A stretch of DNA of 64,000 nt from Comamonas koreensis (GTDB lineage Bacteria; Pseudomonadota; Gammaproteobacteria; Burkholderiales; Burkholderiaceae_C), in contig NZ_JAJNCT010000005.1 in the NCBI RefSeq assembly GCF_021026195.1, positions 213,231 to 277,230 of the forward strand, in the 5' to 3' direction. This document shows, piece after piece, positions 1-8,644 of this stretch (position 1 is the stretch's first letter; each line of letters begins with the position of its first letter). The notes below the pieces were generated by a model. It had not been told where the DNA came from and did no database searches. It was given only the letters and a program-made list of their open reading frames with translations. Both the position numbers and the translations under genes were made by a program.

Positions 1-1
1 G

Positions 2-2734
2 CGCCATGGCATGGACGACCGCTACCAGCTGTTTGGCGGCTATGCGCTGCCCCAGGATGCACTGCAGGCCCACCTGCTGGCGGGCGAAGGCCTAGCCGGC
101 CAGGTGCTGCGCAATGGCAAGCTGCTGAAGGTGGGGGGCCTGAACCAAAGCCATCTGAAGATCACATCGAGCATGGGCGAATCGCAACCACTGGAACTGG
201 TGCTGGCCCCGGCGGTGGAGAACGGCAAGGTGCATGCGCTGCTGGAGCTGGGCTTTGCCCGCCCGGTGATCCAGCCCGAGCTGGATTTGCTCGAAGGCGC
301 GTCGTCCATCCTGGCCGTGGCCGTGCGCTCTGCGCTGGATCGCTCGCGCCTGGAGAATCTGCTGGAAGAAACCCGCCAGCAGGCCGAAGAGCTGACGGTG
401 CAGCAAGAAGAGATGCGTGCCAGCAATGAAGAGCTGGAGCAGCAAAGCCAGGCGCTGCAGCGCTCGCAGGCGCAGATGGAGCAGCAGCAGCAGGAGCTGG
501 AGCAGACCAATGTGTACCTGGAAGAGCAGACCCAAAAGCTGGAGCACCAGCGCGAGCAGCTGCTGCGCGCCAAGGATGCGCTGACCGACAAGGCCCGCGA
601 GCTGGAAGTGGCCAGCCAGTACAAGAGCGAGTTCCTGGCCAATATGAGCCACGAGCTGCGCACGCCGCTGAACTCCACCCTGATCCTGGCCAAGCTGCTG
701 GGCGACAACAAGCCGGGCAATCTGACGGGCGAGCAGGTCAAGTACGCGCAAACCATTTATGCAGCCGGCAACGATTTGCTGGCGCTGATCAACGACATTC
801 TGGACCTGGCCAAGATTGAAGCGGGCCAGGCCACCGTGGTGCTGGAGCCGGTGAACCTCAGCACCGCGATGCAGTCGCTGATTGAGCCGCTGCGCCCCCT
901 GGCCCAGCAAAAGGGCCTGGCGCTGACCTGCCATATCGCCCCTGGTGTGCCAGCGCATGCGCAGACCGATGGCCAGCGCCTGGGCCAGATTCTGAAGAAC
1001 CTGCTGTCCAACGCGATCAAGTTCACCGACCGGGGCAGCGTGAACCTGCAGCTGTCGCAAAGCCAGCCAGGCACCCTCACCTTTGCGGTGCATGACACGG
1101 GCATCGGCATCCCCGAGCACCAGCAGCAGCTGATTTTTGAGGCCTTCCAGCAGGCCGATGGCAGCACCCACCGCAAGTATGGCGGCACGGGCCTGGGCCT
1201 GTCGATTGCGCGCGATCTGGCGCAGTTGCTGGGCGGCCAGATCACGGTGCAGAGCACTCCCGGCCAGGGCAGTGTGTTCAGCTTTCATATGCCGCTGGTG
1301 CAGGCCGCTGCGCCGGTGGCCGAGGTGCCGATGGCGCCCAAGGCGGCTGACGCACTGCGCGCCGTGCAGCCCGCACCGTTGACATCGCCGGTCAAGACCA
1401 TTGCACCGGCAGCGGCGCCCCGCGCCATGGCACCGATGCAGCCGAACACGGCTGTGGCTACGGCTGATGCGGCCACCGCAACGGCAACCGAAGCCGCAGC
1501 CTTGGCCACCGCCGCCACCGCAGCAGCCACTGAGCTGGAGTTGCCCACCATCATCCAGGGCCGCCACCTGCTGGTGGTGGAGGACGACCCGCGCTTTGCC
1601 GACATCCTGCAGGAGCTGGCGCGCGAGATGGACTTCAGTTGCCAGGTGGCCCGCAATGCGGCCGATGGCATCGCAGCGGCCGTGCAGTTTTTGCCCAACG
1701 CGATCGTGCTGGACATCAACCTGCCCGATTTCTCGGGCCTGGGCGTGCTGGACCAGCTCAAGCGCAACCCGAGCACACGCCATATCCCCGTACACATTGT
1801 GTCGGTGGCCGATTACTCGCAGGAGGCGCTGGTGCGCGGCGCGCTGGGCTATGCCTTGAAGCCGGTGCAGCGCGAGGAACTGGCCCAGGCCCTGCAGCGG
1901 CTGGAAGCCAAGTTCACCCAGAACATGCACCGCGTGCTGCTGGTGGAGGACGACGAGCGCCAGCGCGACAGCGTGCACAGCCTGCTGGGCAACAGCGATG
2001 TGGATGTGGTCTGCGCCGCCACGGCCACCCAGGCGCTGGAGTACCTGGCCCAGGGCACCTATGACTGCATGATCATGGACCTGAACCTGCCGGACATGAG
2101 CGGCTTTGCGCTGCTGGAGCGCATGTCGGAGCAGGATGGCGTGTCCTTCCCGCCGGTGATCGTCTACACCGGCCGGGCGCTGTCGCGCGACGAGGAGACG
2201 CAGCTGCGCCGCTTCTCGCACTCGATCATCATCAAGGATGCCCGCTCGCCCGAGCGCCTGCTCGACGAGGTGACCTTGTTCCTGCACCAGGTGGAATCGC
2301 GCCTGTCGCCCGAGCACCAGCAGATGCTGGCCCAGGCGCGCAGCCGCGAGGCTGCGCTGGAAGGCCGCAAGGTGCTGGTGGTGGAGGACGATGTGCGCAA
2401 TGTGTTTGCGCTGACCAGCATTCTGGAGCCCACCGGCATTGCGGTGGAGATTGCCCGCAACGGCCGCGAAGCGCTGGAGGTGCTGGACCGCGAAGACCAC
2501 GGCGTGGACCTGGTGCTGATGGACATCATGATGCCGGAGATGGACGGTTACACGGCCATGCGCGAGATTCGCGGCCGCGCACCGTTGAAGCGGCTGCCCA
2601 TCATTGCGCTGACCGCCAAGGCCATGAAGGACGACCAGGAAAAATGCCTGGCCGCCGGTGCCAACGATTACATCGCCAAACCCCTGGACGTGGAAAAACT
2701 GCTGTCCCTGGTACGTGTCTGGATGCCTAAATAA
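2..2734 (+). CDS. Hybrid sensor histidine kinase with three receiver domains (5' truncated)
   Basis: The frame is open to the left edge, so the N-terminus lies outside the window; residues here are counted from the ATG at 11. A GAF-like region (to about 118) leads into a Gln/Glu-rich coiled coil (about 118-200). Then come a HisKA domain with phospho-acceptor H214 in NMSHELRTPLN and an HATPase domain with N box LKNLLSNAIKF, G1 DTGIGIP and G2 GGTGLGLS (to about 427). An Ala/Pro linker of some 90 residues precedes three CheY-like receivers with phospho-Asp at D568, D690 and D838. The protein is probably a phosphorelay hub. It lies 6 bases before cheR, so the two are probably co-transcribed. The input signal is unknown. 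Confidence 0.93.
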   Translation, partial: RHGMDDRYQLFGGYALPQDALQAHLLAGEGLAGQVLRNGKLLKVGGLNQSHLKITSSMGESQPLELVLAPAVENGKVHALLELGFARPVIQPELDLLEGASSILAVAVRSALDRSRLENLLEETRQQAEELTVQQEEMRASNEELEQQSQALQRSQAQMEQQQQELEQTNVYLEEQTQKLEHQREQLLRAKDALTDKARELEVASQYKSEFLANMSHELRTPLNSTLILAKLLGDNKPGNLTGEQVKYAQTIYAAGNDLLALINDILDLAKIEAGQATVVLEPVNLSTAMQSLIEPLRPLAQQKGLALTCHIAPGVPAHAQTDGQRLGQILKNLLSNAIKFTDRGSVNLQLSQSQPGTLTFAVHDTGIGIPEHQQQLIFEAFQQADGSTHRKYGGTGLGLSIARDLAQLLGGQITVQSTPGQGSVFSFHMPLVQAAAPVAEVPMAPKAADALRAVQPAPLTSPVKTIAPAAAPRAMAPMQPNTAVATADAATATATEAAALATAATAAATELELPTIIQGRHLLVVEDDPRFADILQELAREMDFSCQVARNAADGIAAAVQFLPNAIVLDINLPDFSGLGVLDQLKRNPSTRHIPVHIVSVADYSQEALVRGALGYALKPVQREELAQALQRLEAKFTQNMHRVLLVEDDERQRDSVHSLLGNSDVDVVCAATATQALEYLAQGTYDCMIMDLNLPDMSGFALLERMSEQDGVSFPPVIVYTGRALSRDEETQLRRFSHSIIIKDARSPERLLDEVTLFLHQVESRLSPEHQQMLAQARSREAALEGRKVLVVEDDVRNVFALTSILEPTGIAVEIARNGREALEVLDREDHGVDLVLMDIMMPEMDGYTAMREIRGRAPLKRLPIIALTAKAMKDDQEKCLAAGANDYIAKPLDVEKLLSLVRVWMPK

Positions 2735-2740
2735 AGCCCC

Positions 2741-3583
2741 ATGCCATTACGCAAGAAGGCCGAGATTGCCGAGATTGAGCAGCGCCTGCTGCTCGACGGT
2801 ATTTATTACCGTTACCACTACGATTTTCGCGGATACGCGCAGGGCTCGATCAAACGCGGGCTGGAGGCGGCGCTTACCGCCTTTGGCTGCAAAACCCTGT
2901 CGCAATTGCAGGACCGGATCATGCATGACCCGGCGGCGTTCACCGCGCTCTTGGGTTATCTGACGGTGCAGGTCAGCGATATGTTTCGCGACCCGGCGTA
3001 TTTTGCGGCGCTGCGCCGCGAGGTGGTGCCGCTGTTGCGCACCTACCCCTCGCTCAAGATCTGGGTGGCTGGCTGCAGCGCGGGGGAAGAGGTGTACTCG
3101 CTGGCGATCCTGCTGCATGAGGAAGGCCTGCTGGAGCGCAGCCTGATCTATGCGACCGACATCAACTCGCAGGCGCTGCGCGTGGCCGAGCAAGGCATAT
3201 TCGCGATCGAGCGCGCCGAGTCGTTCTCGGAGAATTATCTCAAAGCCGGTGGCAAACACTCGCTGGCTGATTATTACACCGCGCATTACGGCCATATTGT
3301 GCTGGACAAGGAACTGCGCCGGAACGTGGTTTTTGCCGACCACAGCCTGGCGACCGACAGTGTTTTTGCGGAAATGCATTTGATATCGTGCCGCAATGTT
3401 TTGATTTATTTTGATGCGGATCTGCAGAACCGGGCATTTGAGCTGTTCAAGCAGTCCTTATGCCATCGCGGTTTTCTGGGTCTGGGTATGAAGGAATCAT
3501 TGCGATTCTCGAACCAGGCATTTGCCTTTGAAGATGTGGCGACCGTAGAAAAAATATACCAAAAGAAATCCAACATCGAATAA
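2741..3583 (+). CDS. cheR: CheR-type protein-glutamate O-methyltransferase
   Basis: This 280-residue protein has the normal CheR length. The N-terminal helical domain ends near the motif VSDMFRDP (about 78-86). The SAM-binding loop IWVAGCSAGEEVYSLA follows at 107-122, and the conserved CheR block LISCRNVLIYFD at about 214-225. CheR uses SAM to methylate receptor glutamates. Here it sits between a hybrid kinase and a receiver-kinase, an arrangement known for non-chemotaxis signalling clusters. The usual CheB methylesterase partner is absent from the visible part of the cluster. No MCP receptor is seen either, so the substrate may be the kinase or a remote receptor (inference). Codon use becomes more AT-rich toward the 3' end. 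Confidence 0.93.
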   Translation: MPLRKKAEIAEIEQRLLLDGIYYRYHYDFRGYAQGSIKRGLEAALTAFGCKTLSQLQDRIMHDPAAFTALLGYLTVQVSDMFRDPAYFAALRREVVPLLRTYPSLKIWVAGCSAGEEVYSLAILLHEEGLLERSLIYATDINSQALRVAEQGIFAIERAESFSENYLKAGGKHSLADYYTAHYGHIVLDKELRRNVVFADHSLATDSVFAEMHLISCRNVLIYFDADLQNRAFELFKQSLCHRGFLGLGMKESLRFSNQAFAFEDVATVEKIYQKKSNIE

Positions 3584-3657
3584 TTAAAGAATAACCGCCC
3601 CACCGCTGAGCGATGCAATGCATACCAGCCGGGCCTAGATTTTTGACTTGTAGCTTC

Positions 3658-4788
3658 ATGAAGACCATAGACGGCATCAAATGCCTGATCGTTGACGACA
3701 TTCCGCAGAACCTGGTGGCCCTGGAGGCCCTGCTTCAGCGCGACGGCGTGCAGTTCCTCAAGGCCCACTCGGCGCGTGAGGCGCTGGAGCTGCTGCTGCA
3801 GCACAACGACATTGCGCTGGCCCTGCTCGATGTACAGATGCCCGAGATGAACGGCTTTGACCTGGCCGCGCTGATCCGGGGCAGCGAGCGCACACGCCAT
3901 ATTCCGCTGATCTTCATGACAGCGGGCACGCATGAGCAGAACTGGCAGTTCCAGGGCTACGAGAGCGGCGCGGTGGATTTTCTGTACAAACCCATCGACC
4001 CGGACATGCTCACCGCGAAGGTGAACATCTTTTTTGAGCTGCACCGCCGCAAACAGGAGCTGGCCCAGCAACTGCAGGAGCGCACCGAGGCGCTGCGCGT
4101 GAACGAGATGTTCATGGCCGTGCTGAGCCACGACCTGCGCAACCCGCTGCAGAGCATCAAGGCGACGGCCAGCCTGCTCAAACGCCAGACCGATGCCAGC
4201 AAAAACCAGGAACTGGCCGAACGCGTGCTGGGCACTAGCCAGCGCATGGCACGCATGGTTGAGGACTTGCTCGACATCACCCGCATCCGCCAGGCCGGCG
4301 GCCTGCGCCTGAGCCTGGCCGCGATGGACCTGGCGCCCCTGTGCGAAGCGGCCGTGGAAGACGCCCGCCACTGCAGCGTGGAGCGCGTGCTGCACTACCA
4401 GGCCCAGGGCGATACCCAGGGCCGCTGGGATGGCGAGCGCCTGGCCCAGGTGGTGAGCAATATCATGGGCAATGCGCTCAAGCACGGCGCAGCCGATGCG
4501 CCCATCAGTGTGACCTTGGATGGCAGCCAGCCTGCTGAGGTGGTGCTGGCGATCCAGAATGGCGGCACCATCCCCTCCAGCCTGCTGCCCGATCTGTTCA
4601 AGCCCTTCCGCGGCGGCGAGCGCCAGCCAGGCCAAAGCGAAGGCCTGGGCCTGGGGCTCTACATTGCGCAGCAGATTGCCCGGGCGCATGGCGGAAGCAT
4701 CCAGGTGCAATCGGCCGAGGGGCTGACGCGTTTCGAGATCCGCCTGCCGCGCCAGCCGCTGGCGCAGAACCAGCAGACCGTGCTGTAA
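3658..4788 (+). CDS. Response regulator-histidine kinase fusion
   Basis: A CheY-like receiver comes first (IKCLIVDD start, phospho-Asp D58 in LLDVQMPEMNGF). A short coiled-coil linker leads to HisKA with H158 in VLSHDLRNPLQ, and an HATPase domain ends the 376-residue protein (G2-like GLGLGLYIA). The order receiver-then-kinase is usual for the last gene of CheR-containing phosphorelay clusters. I start it at the ATG at 3658, because the receiver fold begins immediately there. An in-frame ATG at 3613 would add 15 unlikely residues. Neither start has a good Shine-Dalgarno sequence. It could be phosphorylated by the upstream hybrid kinase (inference). Confidence 0.9.
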   Translation: MKTIDGIKCLIVDDIPQNLVALEALLQRDGVQFLKAHSAREALELLLQHNDIALALLDVQMPEMNGFDLAALIRGSERTRHIPLIFMTAGTHEQNWQFQGYESGAVDFLYKPIDPDMLTAKVNIFFELHRRKQELAQQLQERTEALRVNEMFMAVLSHDLRNPLQSIKATASLLKRQTDASKNQELAERVLGTSQRMARMVEDLLDITRIRQAGGLRLSLAAMDLAPLCEAAVEDARHCSVERVLHYQAQGDTQGRWDGERLAQVVSNIMGNALKHGAADAPISVTLDGSQPAEVVLAIQNGGTIPSSLLPDLFKPFRGGERQPGQSEGLGLGLYIAQQIARAHGGSIQVQSAEGLTRFEIRLPRQPLAQNQQTVL

Positions 4789-4790
4789 GC

Positions 4791-4870
4791 CCCCTGCTGC
4801 GCAACGCCCGGCCGTGGTCTGAACACAGATTCAGGCGGTCCCCGCCCGTCCCGCCTGGCGGGGTTCTGCA
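4791..4870 (-). repeat. Internally deleted copy of the dispersed inverted-repeat element
   Basis: Read on the minus strand, this 80-bp stretch matches both ends of the full elements at 14238-14554. It carries ccgtggtctgaacac (4812-4826) and an end resembling ggcgagggttttgca (here ggcggggttctgca), while the central stem region is missing. It lies directly after the receiver-kinase stop codon. Confidence 0.6.
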
Positions 4871-4950
4871 AAGGACTCCAACGCTGTCGTTGGGATGGAG
4901 CAAGGGACAGATGCGGGGTGCCGGTCTGCCCCGGCGGTCTCCCAAAAGCA

Positions 4951-4975
4951 GAAGGACGGTCAGCGACCGTCCTTC
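4951..4975 (-). terminator. Intrinsic terminator-like hairpin after the 5004 receiver gene
   Basis: A perfect 11-bp stem gaaggacggtc/gaccgtccttc with a 3-base loop lies 28 bases beyond the stop codon of the minus-strand receiver gene. It is followed on the minus strand by a short cttttg run. It may also stop transcripts arriving from the plus-strand cluster. Confidence 0.6.
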
Positions 4976-5003
4976 CTGGCATGGGCGAGCGCTGACCCGG
5001 CGC

Positions 5004-5375
5004 TTACTGCAACGTGGTGGAGGAGCGCTGGGTCTCGATCTGGCCGAGCAGATCTTCCAGGTCCTCAATCTCAAAAGGCTTGAGCAAGGTGCGCACGTGG
5101 GGGCCCCACTGCGCCGGGTAGTGGCCCAGGTCGTAGCCGGTGCACAGCACAATCCAGCGCTGCGGCGCGGTTTTAAGCAGAGACTGGGCCAATTCGGTAC
5201 CCGACTGGCCGGGCAGACTGACATCGGTGACCACCAGATCAAACGGCGCCTGTGCATCGAGCTGCAGTGCTTCTTCTGCATTGGCGCAACAGGTAACGCT
5301 GCGGCCAGGCCCTTCCATCAGGCTGCCGATCGTCTCTCGTAACTCGTCGTTGTCTTCTATATAGACTATTCTCAT
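5004..5375 (-). CDS. Single-domain response regulator
   Basis: This 123-residue protein is a lone CheY-like receiver. The acidic pocket lies in IEDNDE (6-11), the phospho-acceptor is D51 in LVVTDVSLPG, a Thr-Gly switch occurs in LCTGYD, and the conserved Lys is in LLKPF. No output domain follows, so it should act by protein interaction or as a phosphate shuttle. It converges on the kinase cluster at 2-4788, whose hybrid kinase could be its donor (inference). The ATG at 5375 begins exactly at the receiver fold. Confidence 0.88.
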   Translation of the reverse strand: MRIVYIEDNDELRETIGSLMEGPGRSVTCCANAEEALQLDAQAPFDLVVTDVSLPGQSGTELAQSLLKTAPQRWIVLCTGYDLGHYPAQWGPHVRTLLKPFEIEDLEDLLGQIETQRSSTTLQ

Positions 5376-5891
5376 GGCAAATCCAATAACAAATGATTAT
5401 TGCAATAAAAGCTATTGCAGTTCGAGATTTGCATGAGGGAATTTATCCTTGTAGGATATTTTCTTTTTATGCCGCCTGAATATACCACAGCGACCCGATC
5501 AGCAAAATTTCCGTGTTAGGCAAGTCCAGCAAATTAAGGGCTTTTGCCATTTGTAGGCCTGCGCTGACAAAGCTCGTCCTACCCCACCCACAAACGATTT
5601 GCAAACCATGGTTAAACTAATCAGTACGCCATTGAGGCTTGTGGCTCCACCGATTACCAACCATTGCGGCGGGTTTATGTGTTGAGCCACCTCCAGATTG
5701 GTAGAAGTTGAATCCGACCGTTTGAAATCAATAATTAGATATTAGCGCTATTCATTTATCAGTGTTATGCAATATGCGCAGGGGCAGTTTTTAATGGCCA
5801 TTTGGGCCTCACCTGCAAGTTCCGATAATTTCGTTTTAAAAGACAGTGGGCAGGACCGGCACCGCCGGGCTGCCGCTACCAAGGAAGACCA
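5376..5891. other. Non-coding AT-rich intergenic region between divergent response regulators
   Basis: About 516 bases without a convincing gene, clearly more AT-rich than the surroundings. It contains the hairpin tgcaata/tattgca (5401-5419) just upstream of the minus-strand receiver and presumably carries promoters for both flanking regulators. A short minus-strand open frame (5499-5690) lacks coding character. Confidence 0.6.
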
Positions 5892-6524
5892 ATGATCAAC
5901 GTAGGACTTGTCGATGACCACGCCATCGTTCGTTCGGGCCTCAAGCAGTTTCTCGCGGATTTTGTAGATATCCGCGTCGTGGGAGAAGCATCCAATGGCC
6001 GCGAAGCCATTGACCTGGTGCGCAATGAATCGATTGACGTGCTGGTGATGGACCTGTCCATGCCCGGTCAAAGCGGTATTGATGCGCTGACCATGCTGCG
6101 CGCCAAGGAGCCCGACATGGGCATCCTGATCCTGAGCGGCTACCCGGCCGAGCATTACGCCATCAACCTGATCCGCCAGGGTGTGAACGGCTACCTGAAC
6201 AAGGAATGCGACCCGAGCGAGATCGTGGAAGCCATCCGCACCATCTCGCTGGGCAAACGCTACCTGACCCCGATGGTCGCCAACCTGCTGGCCCAGCAAC
6301 TGGGCCGCAAGGACGACGCGCCACCGCACGAGCACCTGTCCGAGCGTGAGTTCCAGGTTTTCCTGAAGCTCGCCCAGGGCGAAACCGCCAGCAACGTGGC
6401 CGAGCAGCTGTCGCTGAGCGTCAAGACCGTCAGCACCTACCGCACCCGCCTGATGGAAAAGATGACGCTGAACTCCAACAGCGACCTCACGTACTACGCG
6501 CTGAAGAATGGTTTGATCAGCTGA
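5892..6524 (+). CDS. NarL/FixJ (LuxR-type) response regulator
   Basis: The receiver is at residues 1 to about 120, with acidic pair VDDH (7-10) and phospho-Asp D54 in VMDLSMPGQ. A LuxR-type helix-turn-helix follows at about 145-190, with motif LSEREFQVFLKLAQGETASN and recognition helix VKTVSTYRTRLMEK. The length of 210 residues is standard. It is a DNA-binding output regulator, and the nearest kinases are those at 2-4788 (inference). The gene stands alone, with its own upstream AT-rich region and a terminator right after the stop. Confidence 0.93.
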   Translation: MINVGLVDDHAIVRSGLKQFLADFVDIRVVGEASNGREAIDLVRNESIDVLVMDLSMPGQSGIDALTMLRAKEPDMGILILSGYPAEHYAINLIRQGVNGYLNKECDPSEIVEAIRTISLGKRYLTPMVANLLAQQLGRKDDAPPHEHLSEREFQVFLKLAQGETASNVAEQLSLSVKTVSTYRTRLMEKMTLNSNSDLTYYALKNGLIS

Positions 6525-6550
6525 TCGCCCTCTCCCTGCCCCCCGCATCG

Positions 6551-6578
6551 ACGCCACCCTCGGGTGGCGTTTGCTTTT
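6551..6578 (+). terminator. Rho-independent terminator
   Basis: Perfect stem acgccaccc/gggtggcgt (6551-6559 and 6562-6570) with a 2-base loop, followed by ttgctttt. It lies 26 bases beyond the stop of the LuxR-type regulator. Confidence 0.85.
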
Positions 6579-6580
6579 AT

Positions 6581-6618
6581 GCGGTGGCGCTGCTTTTATG
6601 CGGTGGCGCTGCCTTTAT
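6581..6618. repeat. 19-bp tandem duplication
   Basis: Two adjacent copies of gcggtggcgctgcttttat, differing at one base, lie between the terminator and the 3' end of the next minus-strand gene. They encode part of that gene's last residues. Confidence 0.8.
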
Positions 6619-6994
6619 GCGCTGGGGCAGCCTTCTCATGGGCACGGTGCAGCACCGCCTGGGCATCCTCCGTCAGCGCATACAACGCGCTGTGCAGACC
6701 CCCTTGCAGCCACTTGCTCAGCTTGAACGGCCCATCCTCATCCGCCCCCACCAATAGCGCCGATATCGCGCTCATGCCATACAAGCGCGTATTGATCGCT
6801 TGGGCTTCGCACGCTGTCAGCGCTAGGTCTTCCGTCAAGCCGCAAGCCCTGCGGAGCCTGCAAATCTCGTGGATGTCCAAAGGCGGCTCGCCCTGGCCCG
6901 CGATGGCATGGATGGCTTCGGCGTGGGCGGTATCAAGGCGGGAGGTATCCGGGCTGGCATCCACGCATGCGGCAGGGTTGGGCTTGCTGGTCAT
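6596..6994 (-). CDS. Hypothetical small protein
   Basis: An open frame of 132 codons with GC3-rich codons and a balanced, mostly helical composition. I do not recognise a family. The centre (DIHEICRLRRACGLTEDLAL and a stretch around MSAISALLVGAD) looks like a folded alpha-helical domain, and the C-terminus is low complexity because of the tandem duplication. I chose the ATG at 6994 over one at 7015 because gggggcg precedes it and because it overlaps the stop of a short upstream frame as ATGA. The function is unknown. Confidence 0.5.
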   Translation of the reverse strand: MTSKPNPAACVDASPDTSRLDTAHAEAIHAIAGQGEPPLDIHEICRLRRACGLTEDLALTACEAQAINTRLYGMSAISALLVGADEDGPFKLSKWLQGGLHSALYALTEDAQAVLHRAHEKAAPAHKGSATA

Positions 6995-7149
6995 GATGAC
7001 GCCCCCATCCGCCACCGGTTGCGGAGTGCAGGCAGTGGGTGTGCAACCCTGTTCCGCGCGTGGTGCGCGTCGGCATTCAGCTGGATAGGGGCGGTTCCGC
7101 CGATGGGGGAGGTGGGCGCAGAGATGCGCGCGGGGAAGGACTTAGTCAT
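6991..7149 (-). CDS. Possible short leader ORF overlapping the next gene
   Basis: A 52-codon frame starts with ATG at 7149 and ends with a TGA that shares ATGA with the start of the 6596-6994 gene, which would allow translational coupling. Two hairpins lie upstream on the transcript (7240-7260 and 7198-7215). The sequence is Ala/Pro/Arg-rich with no recognisable family, so it may not be translated. Confidence 0.22.
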   Translation of the reverse strand: MTKSFPARISAPTSPIGGTAPIQLNADAHHARNRVAHPLPALRNRWRMGASS

Positions 7150-7510
7150 GAGGGATTCCAGGTGGTTTGGAAAGCCGCAGACTCTGCGAAATAGAGACCA
7201 CGGCTTACGTCGTGGAGATTCAACAGGACGCCAATCCCGGCTGCGCTTTACGGGCGCAGCGCCATGACTGTAGCACGGCAGAAATGGCATTACATCCCAA
7301 GGTCTGCATGGTGGGACTGTGCGCTTTGTCTTGGTATCCGAGCTGGTAGCGGCGCATGCGCCAGCTTTGCTATTACTGTTCATGAGAACGCATCCAGGAC
7401 CAGGGACAGGTGGCGGAGCGCAGACTAGAGCCAGCCTTTGTGGGTCGGTGACACACGACTGGTGGGGTTGTGCCACATTGAACTGCCGCTGCAGGTGATG
7501 AGGCACGGCC
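7150..7510. other. Intergenic region with two hairpins
   Basis: No gene is seen here. Two inverted repeats stand out: ccacg-N8-cgtgg (7198-7215) and gctgcgc-N7-gcgcagc (7240-7260). They would form stems in the leader of the minus-strand frames downstream. Confidence 0.45.
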
Positions 7511-7703
7511 ATGGCGGACTTGCCACCTGGCATTCCCGGCCTGGTGATCGGCTGGCAGACCACACCACAGCTGGACTTGCGCCTGAACGTCAACAACCTG
7601 CTTGACAGGACCTGCTACAACGCCTTGTCCGGCACGGCGACCTTCCCAGCCATGTCTATGGCGAGCCGCGCAAAGTGATGCTGACTGCGCGTTACCAGTG
7701 CTG
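7511..7703 (+). pseudogene. Remnant of a TonB-dependent receptor C-terminus
   Basis: Translation gives TTPQLDLRLNVNNLLDRTCY, the last strands of a TonB-dependent siderophore receptor. After a frame shift near 7655 it continues as HVYGEPRKVMLTARYQC and a stop at 7701-7703. The GEPRKxxxxxRY ending is the terminal-strand signature of these receptors, and the receptor at 37241-39733 ends with GEPRKFSANLRHDF. Only about 60 codons survive and no barrel or plug is left upstream, so this is a decayed fragment. Confidence 0.7.
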
Positions 7704-7740
7704 AGGCCAACCGCTAGGCGGTTGCGCTATCCTGCCCCGC

Positions 7741-8526
7741 ATGACCAGCGCAGCCAGCAATACCCGTACCACCATTGACCTTCTCCCATCGCCACCGCTG
7801 CAAGCGGCGTTCGTAGCGTTGGTCGATGGGGCGTTGGCCAGTCTGCAGCAAACGCTGGGCTCGCTGCTGCACAGCGTCTACCTCTACGGCAGCGTGGCGC
7901 GGGCGACGGCGACGCCCGGAGTCTCGGATCTGGATCTAACACTGGTGTTGACCCGGCCGCTGGCAGCCGACGAGGCAGCTTTGCTGGAGCAACTGCGCCT
8001 GGCGCTGCAGGCGCGCCACCCGGAAGTGAGCAAGGTCGATTTCGATATCGGCGTGCTGGCCGATGTGCTCAAGCCCGCCAACCTGTACAGCTGGGGCTAC
8101 TGGCTTAAACACGAGTGCCGCTGCATCCATGGCGCGGATCTGGGCCTGCAGTTTGCGGCCTTTGCGCCATCCGCTGCGGTGGCGCGGGCGGTCAATGGCG
8201 ACTATGTGCAGATACTCAAGGGCTACACCGCAGGCATCGCTGCGACGCAGGACCTGGCGACCCTGCGACGGCTGCAAAAGGAAGCCGCTAGAAAACTGGT
8301 TCGCGCCACCAATGTGCTGCGCCCTGCCGAGGGCGGCGACTGGCCCCAGTCGCTGGAGGACTATGTGCGGTATTTCGTGGAGCGCTTTCCGGACATGGCT
8401 GAGCGGGCCGCGTTCTTTTTGCGGCAGGCCAAGGCGCCCGATGCATCAGCGGAAGAGTTCAATGCGCAGTTGGATGCCTTCGTGGCCTGGATACAAAGCC
8501 ACCGCAAAACATCGGCGCCGGGATAG
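7741..8526 (+). CDS. Nucleotidyltransferase domain protein (aminoglycoside adenylyltransferase-like)
   Basis: This 261-residue protein has the polymerase-beta nucleotidyltransferase signature. GSVAR (50-54) is followed by the metal-binding pair SDLDL (Asp 63 and 65), and a candidate third acidic residue lies in the VDFDIGV strand. A helical C-terminal domain resembles substrate-binding domains of AadA/ANT-type enzymes. The likely reaction is transfer of a nucleotide to a small molecule or protein, with an unknown acceptor. Resistance cannot be claimed from sequence alone. The gene stands alone and its start has little Shine-Dalgarno character. Confidence 0.75.
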   Translation: MTSAASNTRTTIDLLPSPPLQAAFVALVDGALASLQQTLGSLLHSVYLYGSVARATATPGVSDLDLTLVLTRPLAADEAALLEQLRLALQARHPEVSKVDFDIGVLADVLKPANLYSWGYWLKHECRCIHGADLGLQFAAFAPSAAVARAVNGDYVQILKGYTAGIAATQDLATLRRLQKEAARKLVRATNVLRPAEGGDWPQSLEDYVRYFVERFPDMAERAAFFLRQAKAPDASAEEFNAQLDAFVAWIQSHRKTSAPG

Positions 8527-8611
8527 TTGCACTGCACAAAGGTAGAGACAGGGGTCGCAAGCGACGGGGGCGGATGCAGGTGCGCCCAAAGCAAATCTAC
8601 ATTTGTAAATT

Positions 8612-8640
8612 TTGTCAATAGATGTTAATTTTGATTTAAA
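8612..8640 (+). promoter_or_regulatory. Putative sigma-70 promoter
   Basis: A -35 box TTGTCA (8612-8617) and a -10 box TTTAAA (8635-8640) are separated by exactly 17 bases inside an AT-rich patch. Transcription would begin near 8647, at the 5' end of the structured RNA candidate. Confidence 0.5.
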
Positions 8641-8644
8641 ATCT

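Noticed and set aside
92..2500. Very long minus-strand open frame opposite the hybrid kinase
   Set aside because: It is an antisense shadow caused by strong GC3 bias. Its translation is His/Gln/Arg-rich with no domain, while the plus strand encodes clear kinase and receiver motifs.
5499..5690. Short minus-strand frame in the 5.4-5.9 kb gap
   Set aside because: It has no ribosome site, no GC3 bias and no family resemblance, and lies in AT-rich regulatory DNA.
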